This document shows positions 8,895 to 17,433 of a stretch of DNA of 64,000 bases, in pieces; the stretch's first letter is position 1, and each line of letters opens with the position of its first letter. The notes below the pieces were generated by a model. It saw only the letters and a list, made by a program, of their open reading frames with translations, was not told the DNA's origin and made no database searches. Position numbers and translations under genes: made by a program. This DNA is from Kangiellaceae bacterium (GTDB lineage: Bacteria; Pseudomonadota; Gammaproteobacteria; Enterobacterales; Kangiellaceae), in assembly GCA_026196875.1 (NCBI GenBank), contig JAPHTP010000048.1, positions 1 through 64,000 of the forward strand, read 5' to 3'.

Positions 8895-9300
8895 TTCATG
8901 CGAGTGCATCAGGAGGCATATCGTATACGGCATGTCATGGTTGTTACTCCCTAAATATTGCTTTTAGGGTACTCGACAAAAACAGAACAAGCGATCAATA
9001 AATTCAATCCGGGCCAAATCAACAAAAGATTGATGGCCTGAACTTTCTCAGTCTGTATATTGCCAGATACTCTGTTGCCACATTTTCCTCTGATTGTTCA
9101 ATAAACCGATAAGCGATTTCGTTACGTAGTTTTATTATTGACCTTGAAGATATAGAGCATAGTCAGTGGAGACACAATTCACGCACAGTTAGACACCATT
9201 GGCACTCTCTACGCTGTCGACGATCTCCCTCCGTTGCTAAATTGAACGCAGCAAAGCGTTATAACAACGCCCAACGAATTAAATAAACTGGGAGATCAGA
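8895..9300. other. Intergenic duplication junction
   Basis: This 406-base gap holds the downstream tail of the left repeat unit (to about 8975, with a hairpin at 8949-8969), a unique stretch, and from about 9175 the upstream region of the right unit. No ORF of note is seen. The second gene is preceded by CTGGGAGATCAGA, a good ribosome-binding site. Confidence 0.7.
8949..8969 (+). terminator. Hairpin after left hydrolase gene, weak terminator candidate
   Basis: CCCTAAA and TTTAGGG pair across a short loop 55 bases past the stop codon. No T-run follows, so intrinsic termination is doubtful. The same hairpin is kept in the right repeat unit with a longer stem, which argues for a role as a 3' end. 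Confidence 0.45.
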
Positions 9301-11052
9301 ATGATGAGAAGTAACAAATTTTCGATATCATTAGCATTATGCATATTTCTCGCATCATGCAGTAGTGATAATAACAATAGTAATGACGATAACCTTGGCA
9401 ACAGTGTTGACAACTGTCAGGCTGAACCACAGGTGATGACTACAGATGACGGGATTGAATTCGTCCGTACGCCTGATGCCTGTTTCCAGTCATTACCTGA
9501 TTGGCCGTACGAACCGAAGTATGTGGAGATTGACGGGCTGCGTCAAGCTTATGTTGATGAAGGGGATGTGACCGGTCCAGTGGTTCTGTTGCTACATGGG
9601 CAACCTTCCTGGTCATATCTCTATCGCAAAATGATTCCCGTGCTCAGTGCCGGAGGATTCCGAGTGATAGCCATGGATCACCTGGGTATGGGGCGCTCGG
9701 ATAAACCCCTAGATATTGGTGATTTCAGCTATCTCGGCCATCACAATCGTTTGGAACGTTTTATTGAAGCGCTTGAGCTTCGTGACATAAATTTGTTTGT
9801 ACAAGACTGGGGAAGTCTTATTGGTCTGCGAGTCGCCGGTTTAAATCCCGACTGGTTTGCCCGTATCGTTGTAGGTAACGGGACCTTGCCCGTTATTCCG
9901 GCAGGTGTACAACCCTATCCAGCGGTGGAAAATCCAGATGAAGTGGTCGACCTTCCGAATGTCTACGAGAACTTTCCTCCGCAACAGGAATCCTTTTATG
10001 ACGGTTGTAACTTAATGTATGACCCTACTACAGGTTTCTTTAGTGATTGGATGAATTACTCAATGAAAGGCAGCTCATTTCAACCTTCTTCCGTGCTTGA
10101 GGCCTTAACCTGGTTCGATTTGCCTGATGATGAGGCTGCTGCCTATGATGCTCCTTATCCAACTCGAATCTATTTGGCAGGCCCTCGCGTTTTTCCATCC
10201 TTAATCAATGAACTTCCCGGAGTGAATTATGATGCATGGGCCGGTCTCAGCAACTTCGAAAAACCATTTTTAACCCTTTGGGCGGCTAACGACCCTGGCT
10301 CGCTAGGTTCCTGTGAAACCCAACAGTTATTGATTGATTCAATACCGGGAGCACGCGGATTACCGCATAAAAGACTAGCAGAGGCGAGTCATTTTTTACA
10401 AGATGACCAAGGCGAAGCGATAGCCCAAGCATTAGTTGGATTTTACTCCACGGTGCCGCTGCGTCGAGGTGATCGCTATTGTGAAGTATTACTGGTTAAA
10501 CAGAATAATAATGCAGTTGAAGCTGAAGTTTGGGGCACTCATAACCTCAACTACTGCCCGGCTGAAAGTTGGGATGCGCTGGATGCCGAAGTCATAAAAA
10601 CAGAAACTGGAGCACAAGCCGTGATAATGAACGGCCCGCGTTTTTGGCTGGTCAATACCACAAGTGGCAATGGGAGTTACAACGAGTTTAAGACGTTTGG
10701 AGACTTGGAAACCCGACTATTAGCTAAGCTCGAAATTGACCCATCAGATGCCGATAGAGAACCTTACACTGAAGGAACAGTATTACGGTCAACCATCTAT
10801 ACTTTCAATAGTGGCGAAGAAATCTATGAACTCACCTCTTCAGATGGAGAGGTTTACGTCATGCAAGCAATGTCTCAAACCGTCAATACCAACTTAACTC
10901 TATCAGATCTACCAACCTTAGGCTCGTCGCTTAGCTTACCTGATGGATGGGCTTACACAGCACGAACGCTTGAAGAAGATCTTGTGCTAACAGCTGATGG
11001 CGAAGCCATTGTGATTCAAGACGAACTTGCTAACACTTATCAACGACGTTAG
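9301..11052 (+). CDS. Haloalkane-dehalogenase-like alpha/beta hydrolase, lipoprotein, right paralogue
   Basis: The 583-residue protein is the lipid-anchored form of its left neighbour. MMRSNKFSISLALCIFLASC ends in a proper lipobox with C20, followed by an Asn/Asp/Ser-rich spacer without a typical inner-membrane retention Asp at +2, so outer-membrane sorting is likely. The hydrolase core keeps HGQPSWSYLYRKM, the nucleophile in VQDWGSLIGL, the acid in WAANDPGS and the base in ASHFLQ. The C-terminal domain of about 195 residues repeats NYCPAESWDALD, AVIMNGPRFWLVN and YVMQAMSQTVN. By family it should hydrolyse a halogenated or similar small substrate at the cell surface or in the periplasm, but the substrate cannot be read from sequence. 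Confidence 0.87.
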   Translation: MMRSNKFSISLALCIFLASCSSDNNNSNDDNLGNSVDNCQAEPQVMTTDDGIEFVRTPDACFQSLPDWPYEPKYVEIDGLRQAYVDEGDVTGPVVLLLHGQPSWSYLYRKMIPVLSAGGFRVIAMDHLGMGRSDKPLDIGDFSYLGHHNRLERFIEALELRDINLFVQDWGSLIGLRVAGLNPDWFARIVVGNGTLPVIPAGVQPYPAVENPDEVVDLPNVYENFPPQQESFYDGCNLMYDPTTGFFSDWMNYSMKGSSFQPSSVLEALTWFDLPDDEAAAYDAPYPTRIYLAGPRVFPSLINELPGVNYDAWAGLSNFEKPFLTLWAANDPGSLGSCETQQLLIDSIPGARGLPHKRLAEASHFLQDDQGEAIAQALVGFYSTVPLRRGDRYCEVLLVKQNNNAVEAEVWGTHNLNYCPAESWDALDAEVIKTETGAQAVIMNGPRFWLVNTTSGNGSYNEFKTFGDLETRLLAKLEIDPSDADREPYTEGTVLRSTIYTFNSGEEIYELTSSDGEVYVMQAMSQTVNTNLTLSDLPTLGSSLSLPDGWAYTARTLEEDLVLTADGEAIVIQDELANTYQRR

Positions 11053-11103
11053 CTCACGCGAGTTTATCAAACGCGGTGCATGTACGACATGTCTTTATTG
11101 TTA

Positions 11104-11128
11104 CGCCCTAAATATCGTGTTTAGGGCG
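11104..11128 (+). terminator. Hairpin after right hydrolase gene
   Basis: CGCCCTAAA pairs perfectly with TTTAGGGCG over nine base pairs with a seven-base loop, 51 bases after the stop codon. It is the counterpart of the hairpin at 8949-8969. The T-run of a classic intrinsic terminator is missing. Confidence 0.5.
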
Positions 11129-11322
11129 CTCAGCAATTTGTTCCAAAGTCCGGTAAATAACTGACAATCACTTCTAAAAATATTCGCATATCAACTAGCT
11201 GGGAGTTAATTAAACCGATACCGGCATAAGAAAAGTGAGACTGCAAATTGACGGCGCTCTAAATCCAATGCCTAATGAACTTAGCCAAATTGTGGTGTCG
11301 TTTGGATGATACGACAATACAA

Positions 11323-11366
11323 CCTAGCCGTTGGTTGTCGAACCAAAATCACCATATGCGGCTAGG
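11323..11366 (-). other. Nested hairpin abutting the stop codon of a decayed ORF
   Basis: Outer arms CCTAGCCG (11323-11330) and CGGCTAGG (11359-11366) pair perfectly. Inside them TTGGTT (11331-11336) pairs with AACCAA (11341-11346) around GTCG. On the minus strand the element begins right after the TAG at 11367-11369. It may be a 3'-end structure or an old recombination site. It lacks the conserved core triplets of an integron attC site. Confidence 0.4.
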
Positions 11367-11671
11367 CTATACCGAGGTGCATCGACTTAATTTTCCGGCC
11401 GATATCCAGGCCCCCCTGCGCTCCAGCCTGCGTCGCTTATCCTTGGTTTGGTCTATCTCTCCGGCTCTAATTTTATATTTTTCCCCGCGGTATTCTGCGC
11501 CAGTACATATATGCCAATCACCAATCGATTTATACCAGTCAAAATTTACGATCTGGTGGCCTGCTCGCAACTCACCGCTAGCGAAATGAGTCGGACTTTC
11601 AACCTAATTAGTGATGAATATCGTTTAGATTGCTGCACCAAGACTTTAAGGCCACAAATATTTAGGTTCAC
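11367..11671 (-). pseudogene. Decayed or frameshifted small gene, unknown family
   Basis: The C-terminal part reads as real protein: ESPTHFASGELRAGHQIVNF, then DWYKSIGDWHICTG, then AEYRGEKYKIRAGEIDQTKD, ending at 11367. No start codon is available in that frame. The neighbouring frame supplies an N-terminal part from GTG 11671 (with AAGG in front) reading NICGLKVLVQQSKRYSSLIR. A one-base shift near 11605 would join the two into a protein of about 100 residues. The family is not recognised. Plus-strand frames over the same DNA look like shadows. Bases 11053-11322 and 11672-11870 show no gene. Confidence 0.4.
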
Positions 11672-11870
11672 AGGACCTTAAGACAATCCCATTATACTAA
11701 CCACGACCTTTGCCAAATAAACAATACCTCTAAATACTTCAAATTCTTTAAAATAATTAAACCCCATAATTCTTAGTCCTTTATTTAGACTTTATAACTA
11801 TCTGTTTGACAATGAGATAACACATTCCTATGTTTTACTAATAGTAAAGGTTAACTATTGGGCCATTATA

Positions 11871-13133
11871 ATGCTCAAGAAGTTGACTATTGTTGTACTC
11901 ATCGACTTAATTCAGAGCTTCACTATGCCAAAGTCAGCGACAGATTTTAAGATCGCTAAAAAACTTTCGCTTATCTACATTATTAGCCTTACGGGCATCA
12001 TAATTACGTTATTGCTATTCTATAATGTTTTTAAAAACACTATTTTTCAAGAGAAACACTCGCAAACTAAATCGCTCTCCGATGCAGCACTTGCGGTCGT
12101 TAAACATTTTCATTCGCTCGCGCAACAAGGAGCAATATCGACAACGCAAGCTAAAACATCCGCTTTGCAAACAATTGAAGCGATGAGATTTAACCAACTC
12201 GGTTACTACTGGATAAACGATAGCCAGGGCATATTGCTGATGCATCCCTTCATGACAAAACTGGTTGGAGTTGATGTAAGACCTGTACAAGATAAAAGCG
12301 GTATATTTATGTTTCAGGAATTTATTGATATGGCAAAAAGTAACAGGGGAGGTTTTGTGGAGTATTACTGGCCTAAACCTAATTCTAGTTTTGATTCTGA
12401 AAATACGAGCGAAAGCTATCCCAAAATATCTTACGTCGCATATTTTAGTGAGTGGGATTGGATAGTCGGCACAGGGATCTACACCGATGATGCAAAAAAT
12501 GAAATTCTCAACTATGCGCTTCGCGCGATTGGAGTCGTCATAGCTTTCACGATTATTTACACTCTCATTTCTCTATACTTTGTCAAACGACTTGTCGAAC
12601 ATCTGAATAATTTAGCGATTAAGGATTCGTTAACCAACCTATTTACCAGACGCTTTTTAAACGAAAACTTGACTAATTTAGAGGCCAAAATAAAAAGAGA
12701 TGCCGATTCAGTGCTATCGGTAATTTTTATGGACATTGATCACTTTAAAAGTGTCAATGATACTTATGGACACGCGATGGGAGATCAAGTTATCGCTAAG
12801 ACAGCAGAGATGATACAAAACTCTTGCAGGCCTGATGACTTGTGTATCCGTTATGGCGGAGAAGAGTTTGCCATCATTACTTTTTCGGAAAATAGAGAGG
12901 CGGCTAGAATACTAGCAGAGAGAATTAGAAGAAAAGTAAGCTCCCAGATTTTTAGAAATGATAATGGAGGTTTTAAAGTAACCCTGAGTGCCGGAATAGC
13001 AAATAATCTGCTAAATGAAAATATCTCGACGACCATAGATAGAGCCGACCAATATTTATACCTTGCAAAAGAAAGAGGAAGGGATCAGGTGGTCATGAAT
13101 GAGGAAATCCCCAGGCTTTCGATAGTTCGTTAA
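11871..13133 (+). CDS. Single-Cache diguanylate cyclase
   Basis: The 420-residue protein has a membrane helix at about residues 33-52, an extracytoplasmic sCache_2 domain (about 60-205; NQLGYYWINDSQGILLMHP, VEYYWPKP, YFSEWDWIVGTGIYTDD), a second helix at about 215-237 and a GGDEF domain. The active-site motif is GGEEF, and RPDD lies five residues before it, which fits the inhibitory I-site RxxD. It should make cyclic di-GMP in response to a small extracellular ligand, with product feedback. The start may instead be ATG 11925 (MPKSATDFKIAKK), which has AGAG seven bases upstream. It is a single gene. Confidence 0.92.
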   Translation: MLKKLTIVVLIDLIQSFTMPKSATDFKIAKKLSLIYIISLTGIIITLLLFYNVFKNTIFQEKHSQTKSLSDAALAVVKHFHSLAQQGAISTTQAKTSALQTIEAMRFNQLGYYWINDSQGILLMHPFMTKLVGVDVRPVQDKSGIFMFQEFIDMAKSNRGGFVEYYWPKPNSSFDSENTSESYPKISYVAYFSEWDWIVGTGIYTDDAKNEILNYALRAIGVVIAFTIIYTLISLYFVKRLVEHLNNLAIKDSLTNLFTRRFLNENLTNLEAKIKRDADSVLSVIFMDIDHFKSVNDTYGHAMGDQVIAKTAEMIQNSCRPDDLCIRYGGEEFAIITFSENREAARILAERIRRKVSSQIFRNDNGGFKVTLSAGIANNLLNENISTTIDRADQYLYLAKERGRDQVVMNEEIPRLSIVR

Positions 13134-13226
13134 ATCCTCTCATAAATATTTTCGAATTTGTTTTGTCAACCGTTCATTCTTTGCTTCGTTCTAGTAAACG
13201 AGAAACCAAAAGGATCGGAGAGACAT

Positions 13227-13547
13227 ATGAAAAACATATTAAAAAAAACGGCAATTATTACATTAATGAGCCTGTTTTCGGGTCAGCTTTTAGCCGGAAC
13301 CCCAGTTCTTAATGAACGTCAAGATAACCAAGAAACCCGGATAAAACAAGGTGTTAAAAGCGGAGAGCTAACCAAGAAAGAAACTAGGAAGTTAGTCAAA
13401 GGTCAAGCAAAACTTCAAAAAATGGAAAACCGTGCTAAGGCCGACGGCATAGTTACAAAAAAAGAGAGAGCGAAACTACAGCATAAAGCCAATAAGGAAT
13501 CGGCAAAAATCTACAAAAATAAACACGATAGGCAAAACCGCCAATAA
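13227..13547 (+). CDS. Small periplasmic Lys/Gln-rich helical protein
   Basis: This is a 106-residue protein. ATG 13227 is chosen because AGGATCGGAGAGA precedes it and a signal peptide follows (MKNILKKTAIITLMSLFSG, cleavage near LLAG). The mature part is charged and helical, with two related halves: IKQGVKSGELTKKETRKLVKG and ADGIVTKKERAKLQHKA, each looking like a helix-loop-helix with Asp/Gly, and the end IYKNKHD. I recall similar small periplasmic proteins in gammaproteobacteria but no known function. Earlier in-frame codons back to 13158 lack a signal and a Shine-Dalgarno. Confidence 0.75.
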   Translation: MKNILKKTAIITLMSLFSGQLLAGTPVLNERQDNQETRIKQGVKSGELTKKETRKLVKGQAKLQKMENRAKADGIVTKKERAKLQHKANKESAKIYKNKHDRQNRQ

Positions 13548-13559
13548 GTGACAATTCGA

Positions 13560-13587
13560 GGTGCTCTTTGAGGATCAAAAGAGCGCC
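13560..13587 (+). terminator. Probable terminator hairpin after the small periplasmic gene
   Basis: GGTGCTCTTT pairs with AAAGAGCGCC (ten pairs, one G-T) around a short loop, twelve bases after the stop codon. Only a short T stretch follows. Confidence 0.5.
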
Positions 13588-13656
13588 TTAACAACTTCAG
13601 AATAAATCTATAGCACCATGAGAATTTTGCTTGGTTCCTATAATGGCCTTTAAATA

Positions 13657-13695
13657 TATAACTGTATAACTGTATAACTGTATAACTGTATAACT
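13657..13695. repeat. 8-bp tandem repeat TATAACTG, nearly five copies
   Basis: Four exact TATAACTG units and a fifth lacking only its last base run head to tail. The array lies between the small periplasmic gene and the 3' end of the acyltransferase gene. An array of this kind can change length by slipped-strand mispairing. It is 17 bases past the stop of the minus-strand gene, so it is unlikely to be a promoter for either neighbour. Confidence 0.9.
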
Positions 13696-13711
13696 ACAAT
13701 TTATCCTCTTA

Positions 13712-14746
13712 CTAAGAGATTGATGCGGTTCTCAATCTAAGTTTTCTTGAAGCAATGTGTCGAATTAAAGCCGCAGCGGGCCTTTCAAAATATCGATATG
13801 AAACATACGCCGCCAGCAAACTTGATATCATAAATAAAACGAGCTTTAACTCAACTGACAATGCTACTTTATTCAACTGGACTAAAATTGGGATGTGCAG
13901 CAAATACAAACTGTAGGAAATTTTTCCTAAAAAATCTCCTACCTTGTTAGACAAAAGAATATTTTTATCCGGGACTAAATAAACAATACAAAAGAAAACC
14001 ACTGACATAACTAATAATACTTCATAGTTTAGCCACATCTTTCTTTTCGCGTCTGATTTTACCGGGGAAAAATCGGGATATAATATAAAAATGAGTATAA
14101 GTGCCAGAACAAACCAGTTGCTTTTCAAATATGCGGGTACTTTAAAAGACTTGTAATTCATGCCTAAAATTACACCGATAAAGAAATAGGGAAGACTTCT
14201 GAATAAATGAAAGTCATATGGAATGCCTTGAATGTCTCCTGTGGGCCTCGGAAAGTTTGTCAGGAATAGTAAAATCAAGATCGCAAAAATCAGCACGTAA
14301 ATATAGCCAGGTCGCCACGCAGCAAGAAACCAGAACCCGATAAATAGAAGATAAAACTGGATTTCTGGGGCGATAGTCCAGAGGACACTCTCTCCTTTTA
14401 TAAAAACTAAATGAGAAATTAAATAACTAGTCTCCGATATGCTATATAGGCTTTCAAAACCGGAGAGAATTGAAAAGTAAGAAATTAACACAACGACTAA
14501 ATATAGCGGAATCACTCTTCCTATTCGTGCTAGCGCATATCGACCTATGTTTTGTTTATTGAAATCCCTATCTAAATAAAGATAAGCCATCAAAAAGCCA
14601 CTAAGCATGAAAAACAACATAACACCATACTGCCCTGCACGCCCACCTAGTCTAGTATCCAACCACCCTGTCGCATCACTAAAATGAGTGATTAATACGA
14701 TAAGCGCTGCTAATCCACGCAGCATATTTAGCTTTCTTATTTCCAA
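13712..14746 (-). CDS. Acyltransferase 3 (OafA/YrhL) family membrane protein
   Basis: The 344-residue integral membrane protein has about ten hydrophobic helices. The N-terminal MEIRKLNMLRGLAALIVLITHF carries the conserved R and H of acyltransferase-3 proteins, followed by GVMLFFMLSGFLMAYLY. Family members move acetyl or other acyl groups from the cytoplasm onto sugars of O-antigen, exopolysaccharide or similar outer glycans. There is no sugar cluster around it, only the aldose epimerase 145 bases upstream in the same direction. The acceptor cannot be named. Confidence 0.9.
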   Translation of the reverse strand: MEIRKLNMLRGLAALIVLITHFSDATGWLDTRLGGRAGQYGVMLFFMLSGFLMAYLYLDRDFNKQNIGRYALARIGRVIPLYLVVVLISYFSILSGFESLYSISETSYLISHLVFIKGESVLWTIAPEIQFYLLFIGFWFLAAWRPGYIYVLIFAILILLFLTNFPRPTGDIQGIPYDFHLFRSLPYFFIGVILGMNYKSFKVPAYLKSNWFVLALILIFILYPDFSPVKSDAKRKMWLNYEVLLVMSVVFFCIVYLVPDKNILLSNKVGDFLGKISYSLYLLHIPILVQLNKVALSVELKLVLFMISSLLAAYVSYRYFERPAAALIRHIASRKLRLRTASIS

Positions 14747-14890
14747 TATTAGTTCCGTCTTTTAGTTTAGGTTTACTTTAACGTAAAAGATATTTAGTAA
14801 GTTATTTTAAGAGCACTTGATAAGGTAACCGGTCCCTATTTAGTGCACTTGATTATGCCTTGTTTTTTAGTAGTCGACTTATTTTAATCG

Positions 14891-15862
14891 TTAAATTTGC
14901 GAAAACCGATAGATAATTCGATGATGATACTCTTCATCCGGCATTAATAAACTCGATGGAAATTCTACTTGATTTGGCGAATCAGGAAAATACTGTGGCT
15001 CTAGACATAATCCTTGATAACGTTTAAAAGGGCCGGACAAATGATTGCCTGTATACACTTGAAGCCCAGGCATATTGGTAGAAACTTCTAATTGGATTTT
15101 ACTTTCAGGACAATAAACTGAGGCCGCGTGCGATACTTCACCGGCGCTTTGACTTAATACGTAATTGTGATCAATACCTTGTTGGGAGCTAATGCGAAAA
15201 TCATTGGATCCAATTACCGAGCCCAGCTCTCGAAACCCGATTAAGTCAAAGGGTGTATTTACTACTTCCTTGAGTTCTCCAGTTGGAATACATGAACCAT
15301 CTATCGGTAAAAATTTCTCTGCATTAACTTTCAGCAGATTTTTTTCTATGGTTGAGCTGTTGTTACTAAGATTAAAATAGGTATGTCCAGTTAAATTAAC
15401 AGGGCAAGGCTTATCGACCTTCGCGGTGATATCGATAGCAAGTGAGTTTTTGTCATCCAATCGATAACTTACTTTAACATCCAGATTTCCTGGATATCCT
15501 TCTTCGCCATCACTAGATAAGTAGGATAGAGAAATAGAGTTTGTTGTTGTACTTTCAATGTTCCATACTTGCTTACTAAAACCTTTGACACCACCATGTA
15601 AGTGATTCTGCTCATTATTGCTAGCCAACTGGTAACTTGACTCGCCAATTCGAAATTTTCCATTTGCTATTCTGTTGCAATAACGGCCCACAATAGCTCC
15701 CAAGTAAAAATTATCGCTCAGATAATCTTCTAAATCAGCATAGTTAAGCACAGTCTCCACAAGCTCCCCTTCGACGGGAAACCTAATAGACTGAATGATT
15801 CCACCATAAGGAAGAATCGTACAACTCATTCCATTTTTGTTTGTTATGGTCAATAACTCCAT
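14891..15862 (-). CDS. galM: Aldose 1-epimerase
   Basis: The 323-residue enzyme interconverts alpha and beta anomers of hexoses such as galactose and glucose. Conserved family elements are seen in order: GRYCNRIANGKF near residue 60, NHLHGG (86-91), the catalytic histidine H160 in TGHTYFNLS, GIDHNYVLS and the catalytic glutamate in CLEPQYFPDSPNQ. The length is normal. No gal or other sugar operon is next to it, so the physiological sugar is not shown by context. Confidence 0.94.
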   Translation of the reverse strand: MELLTITNKNGMSCTILPYGGIIQSIRFPVEGELVETVLNYADLEDYLSDNFYLGAIVGRYCNRIANGKFRIGESSYQLASNNEQNHLHGGVKGFSKQVWNIESTTTNSISLSYLSSDGEEGYPGNLDVKVSYRLDDKNSLAIDITAKVDKPCPVNLTGHTYFNLSNNSSTIEKNLLKVNAEKFLPIDGSCIPTGELKEVVNTPFDLIGFRELGSVIGSNDFRISSQQGIDHNYVLSQSAGEVSHAASVYCPESKIQLEVSTNMPGLQVYTGNHLSGPFKRYQGLCLEPQYFPDSPNQVEFPSSLLMPDEEYHHRIIYRFSQI

Positions 15863-15944
15863 ACCATAGGCTCATCTAATAGTTGTTGGAATATTTATGA
15901 AGCAATTTACCATATAGTTAAATAATAAGAAGTACCTTTCGGTG

Positions 15945-16135
15945 ATGGATGCTCTGGGGGCGACTAGAAGTATTCGAGCTAAACACCTCGATTCTCAAAC
16001 TCCGGCTATGACGGCTAATGCATTCTTGACCGACAAAGAAAAGTGCTTGGCCGCAGAGATTTTATCACTAAACCAATATCAAGACAGAAGCTAGAAGATG
16101 TAATGAATAGGTGGATTGAAAAAGCCACTCTATAA
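15945..16135 (+). pseudogene. Relic of a response-regulator receiver domain
   Basis: One frame reads VMDALGATRSIRAKHLDSQT, then PAMTANAFLTDKEKCLAA. This matches the middle of a receiver domain as found at the C-terminus of hybrid histidine kinases (MDG-EATR-IRA, TANA, KCLAAG). The next frame continues with DFITKPISRQKLEDVMNRW, then IEKATL and a stop at 16133-16135, which is the expected end with the conserved lysine. A small deletion around GCCGCAGAGATTTT removed the Gly-Met stretch and shifted the frame. Nothing upstream of 15936 resembles the rest of a kinase. Confidence 0.72.
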
Positions 16136-16467
16136 ATTCTCAATTATCTTAAATTCACTGATCTTACGTTCTGATTAATATTAAAAAATCTGCTAATATC
16201 GGACTCACCGCAACAAGCTAACCTATCTATCAATAGGATATAGTTTCAGTCGCACACAATAGAATAAAAACATGTGATGTTTTTTACTTTGCTAAATGTT
16301 ATTTTGTTCGCTGTCTTTGGAGATGGAGATATTTATTAGAAGCAATACGGTTTGCCAATAGTTTTCCTCCTCTCCTCGCCTGTCCCTGATGGTTCAGAGA
16401 ACATAAAGTTTAACTACTTATAGGTTGATTAAGTAGAAGTCAGTCCTAAGCCTTTGAAGAGGATATA
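16136..16467. other. Intergenic, no gene seen
   Basis: The stretch is AT-rich with no convincing ORF. It presumably holds the promoter of the FHA gene, whose start is preceded by GAAGAGGATATA. Confidence 0.5.
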
Positions 16468-17433
16468 ATGGCTTATTTGTTAAGCGCAGAAGAAGATAAT
16501 TTAATTTATTTGAATACTTACCATATCTTCGGCCGATTGAAGCAGTCGGTAAATACCTGTATTTCTAAGCCGGAAGTATCAAAAATTCATGCCATTTTTG
16601 AATGGCGTGAAGATGGTTGGTATTTGAGTGATTTTAGTAGCAACGGGACCTGGTTAAATAACCGTAGATTACCCAAAAACGAAGCGACTAAATTGCAAAT
16701 TGGCGACGCCATTTTTCTGGCTAGCAAATCCGCTAATAAATTAGTTGTTGAAGACTTATCCCCTCCAAGCGATATTTTACTGCCCTACCCGGATAAAAGC
16801 CGTGAAAGTTTAATTGCCTTGGAATGGTATAACTTGCTCCCTAATTCTCAGGATCCAGAAATTTCGCTATTCTTCGACGACGATTCAGCGAGCTGGAGAG
16901 TCGAACACCTCAACGATGATGACCAAACTCAAAGTGTGTTACGCCACAATGATATTGTTTCTTTCAGGGGGGCACGCTGGCAACTATTGGTAAACACTAA
17001 AATTGAAGAAACAGTGCAACTTACACCCAATGTAGCCTCATTAGATGAGCTTTCATTTATCTTTAATGTAAGTGGTGATGAAGAAAGCACCCAGCTTATT
17101 CTTAAAACGTCTGATCAATCCATAGACCTCAAGGTGAGAAGCCACCACTACTTAACTTTAAACCTGGCCCGCAAAAGAGTTGAAGATATTAAGAATGGGT
17201 TAAATAAGGAGCAGCAAGGCTGGGTGTTCTGTGACCAGCTTAGCCAGGACTTAGGTATTGAACTAAGCCACTTTAACATTCAGATTCACCGAGCCAGAAA
17301 GCAATTTTCCGATAGTTTAAATAATTTACATTTGGACCAGCTGTTTGAAAGACAAAGTGGGAAGATCAGATTGGGCAGCCAGAACATCTTTATAGAGAAG
17401 GCTGGAATAGTTGAGTATTCGTTTGATGGTTGA
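16468..17433 (+). CDS. FHA domain protein with C-terminal winged-helix-like domain
   Basis: The 321-residue protein starts with a canonical phosphothreonine-binding FHA domain: G22-R23, S38, H41 (EVSKIHA) and N59-G60-T61 (SSNGTWLNNRRL). A middle part (about 110-185) could be a degenerate second FHA-like sandwich. The end (about 205-300; HHYLTLNLARKRVEDI, GWVFCDQLSQDLGI, FNIQIHRARKQF) looks like the winged-helix effector domain of OmpR-type regulators. It could be a DNA-binding protein switched by a Ser/Thr kinase, and such a kinase lies 1.5 kb downstream. The regulatory role is inferred. No membrane segment is present. Confidence 0.85.
   Translation: MAYLLSAEEDNLIYLNTYHIFGRLKQSVNTCISKPEVSKIHAIFEWREDGWYLSDFSSNGTWLNNRRLPKNEATKLQIGDAIFLASKSANKLVVEDLSPPSDILLPYPDKSRESLIALEWYNLLPNSQDPEISLFFDDDSASWRVEHLNDDDQTQSVLRHNDIVSFRGARWQLLVNTKIEETVQLTPNVASLDELSFIFNVSGDEESTQLILKTSDQSIDLKVRSHHYLTLNLARKRVEDIKNGLNKEQQGWVFCDQLSQDLGIELSHFNIQIHRARKQFSDSLNNLHLDQLFERQSGKIRLGSQNIFIEKAGIVEYSFDG

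Larger units (their letters stand above)
7039..8975 (+). repeat. Tandem duplication, left copy (hydrolase gene plus flanks)
   Basis: The left copy contains the 575-residue hydrolase gene, about 125 bases of upstream sequence and about 80 bases of downstream sequence. All of these recur in diverged form at 9175-11135. Matching upstream pieces include CACCATTGACACTCTC here and CACCATTGGCACTCTC there. Boundaries are approximate because the ends are diverged. Confidence 0.75.
9175..11135 (+). repeat. Tandem duplication, right copy (hydrolase gene plus flanks)
   Basis: This is the second unit of the tandem duplication described for 7039-8975. The coding parts are alike almost throughout, and the flanks on both sides also match. 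The duplication therefore took in promoter and 3' end, not only the gene. Confidence 0.75.

Noticed and set aside
11323-11366. Integron attC site or tRNA-like element
   Set aside because: The arms lack the conserved GTT/AAC core triplets of attC, and the inner GGTTCGA stem does not fit the 5-bp/7-base T-arm of a tRNA.
11275-11681. Two plus-strand ORFs over the decayed minus-strand gene
   Set aside because: Their translations have no regular pattern and overlap a more protein-like frame on the other strand.
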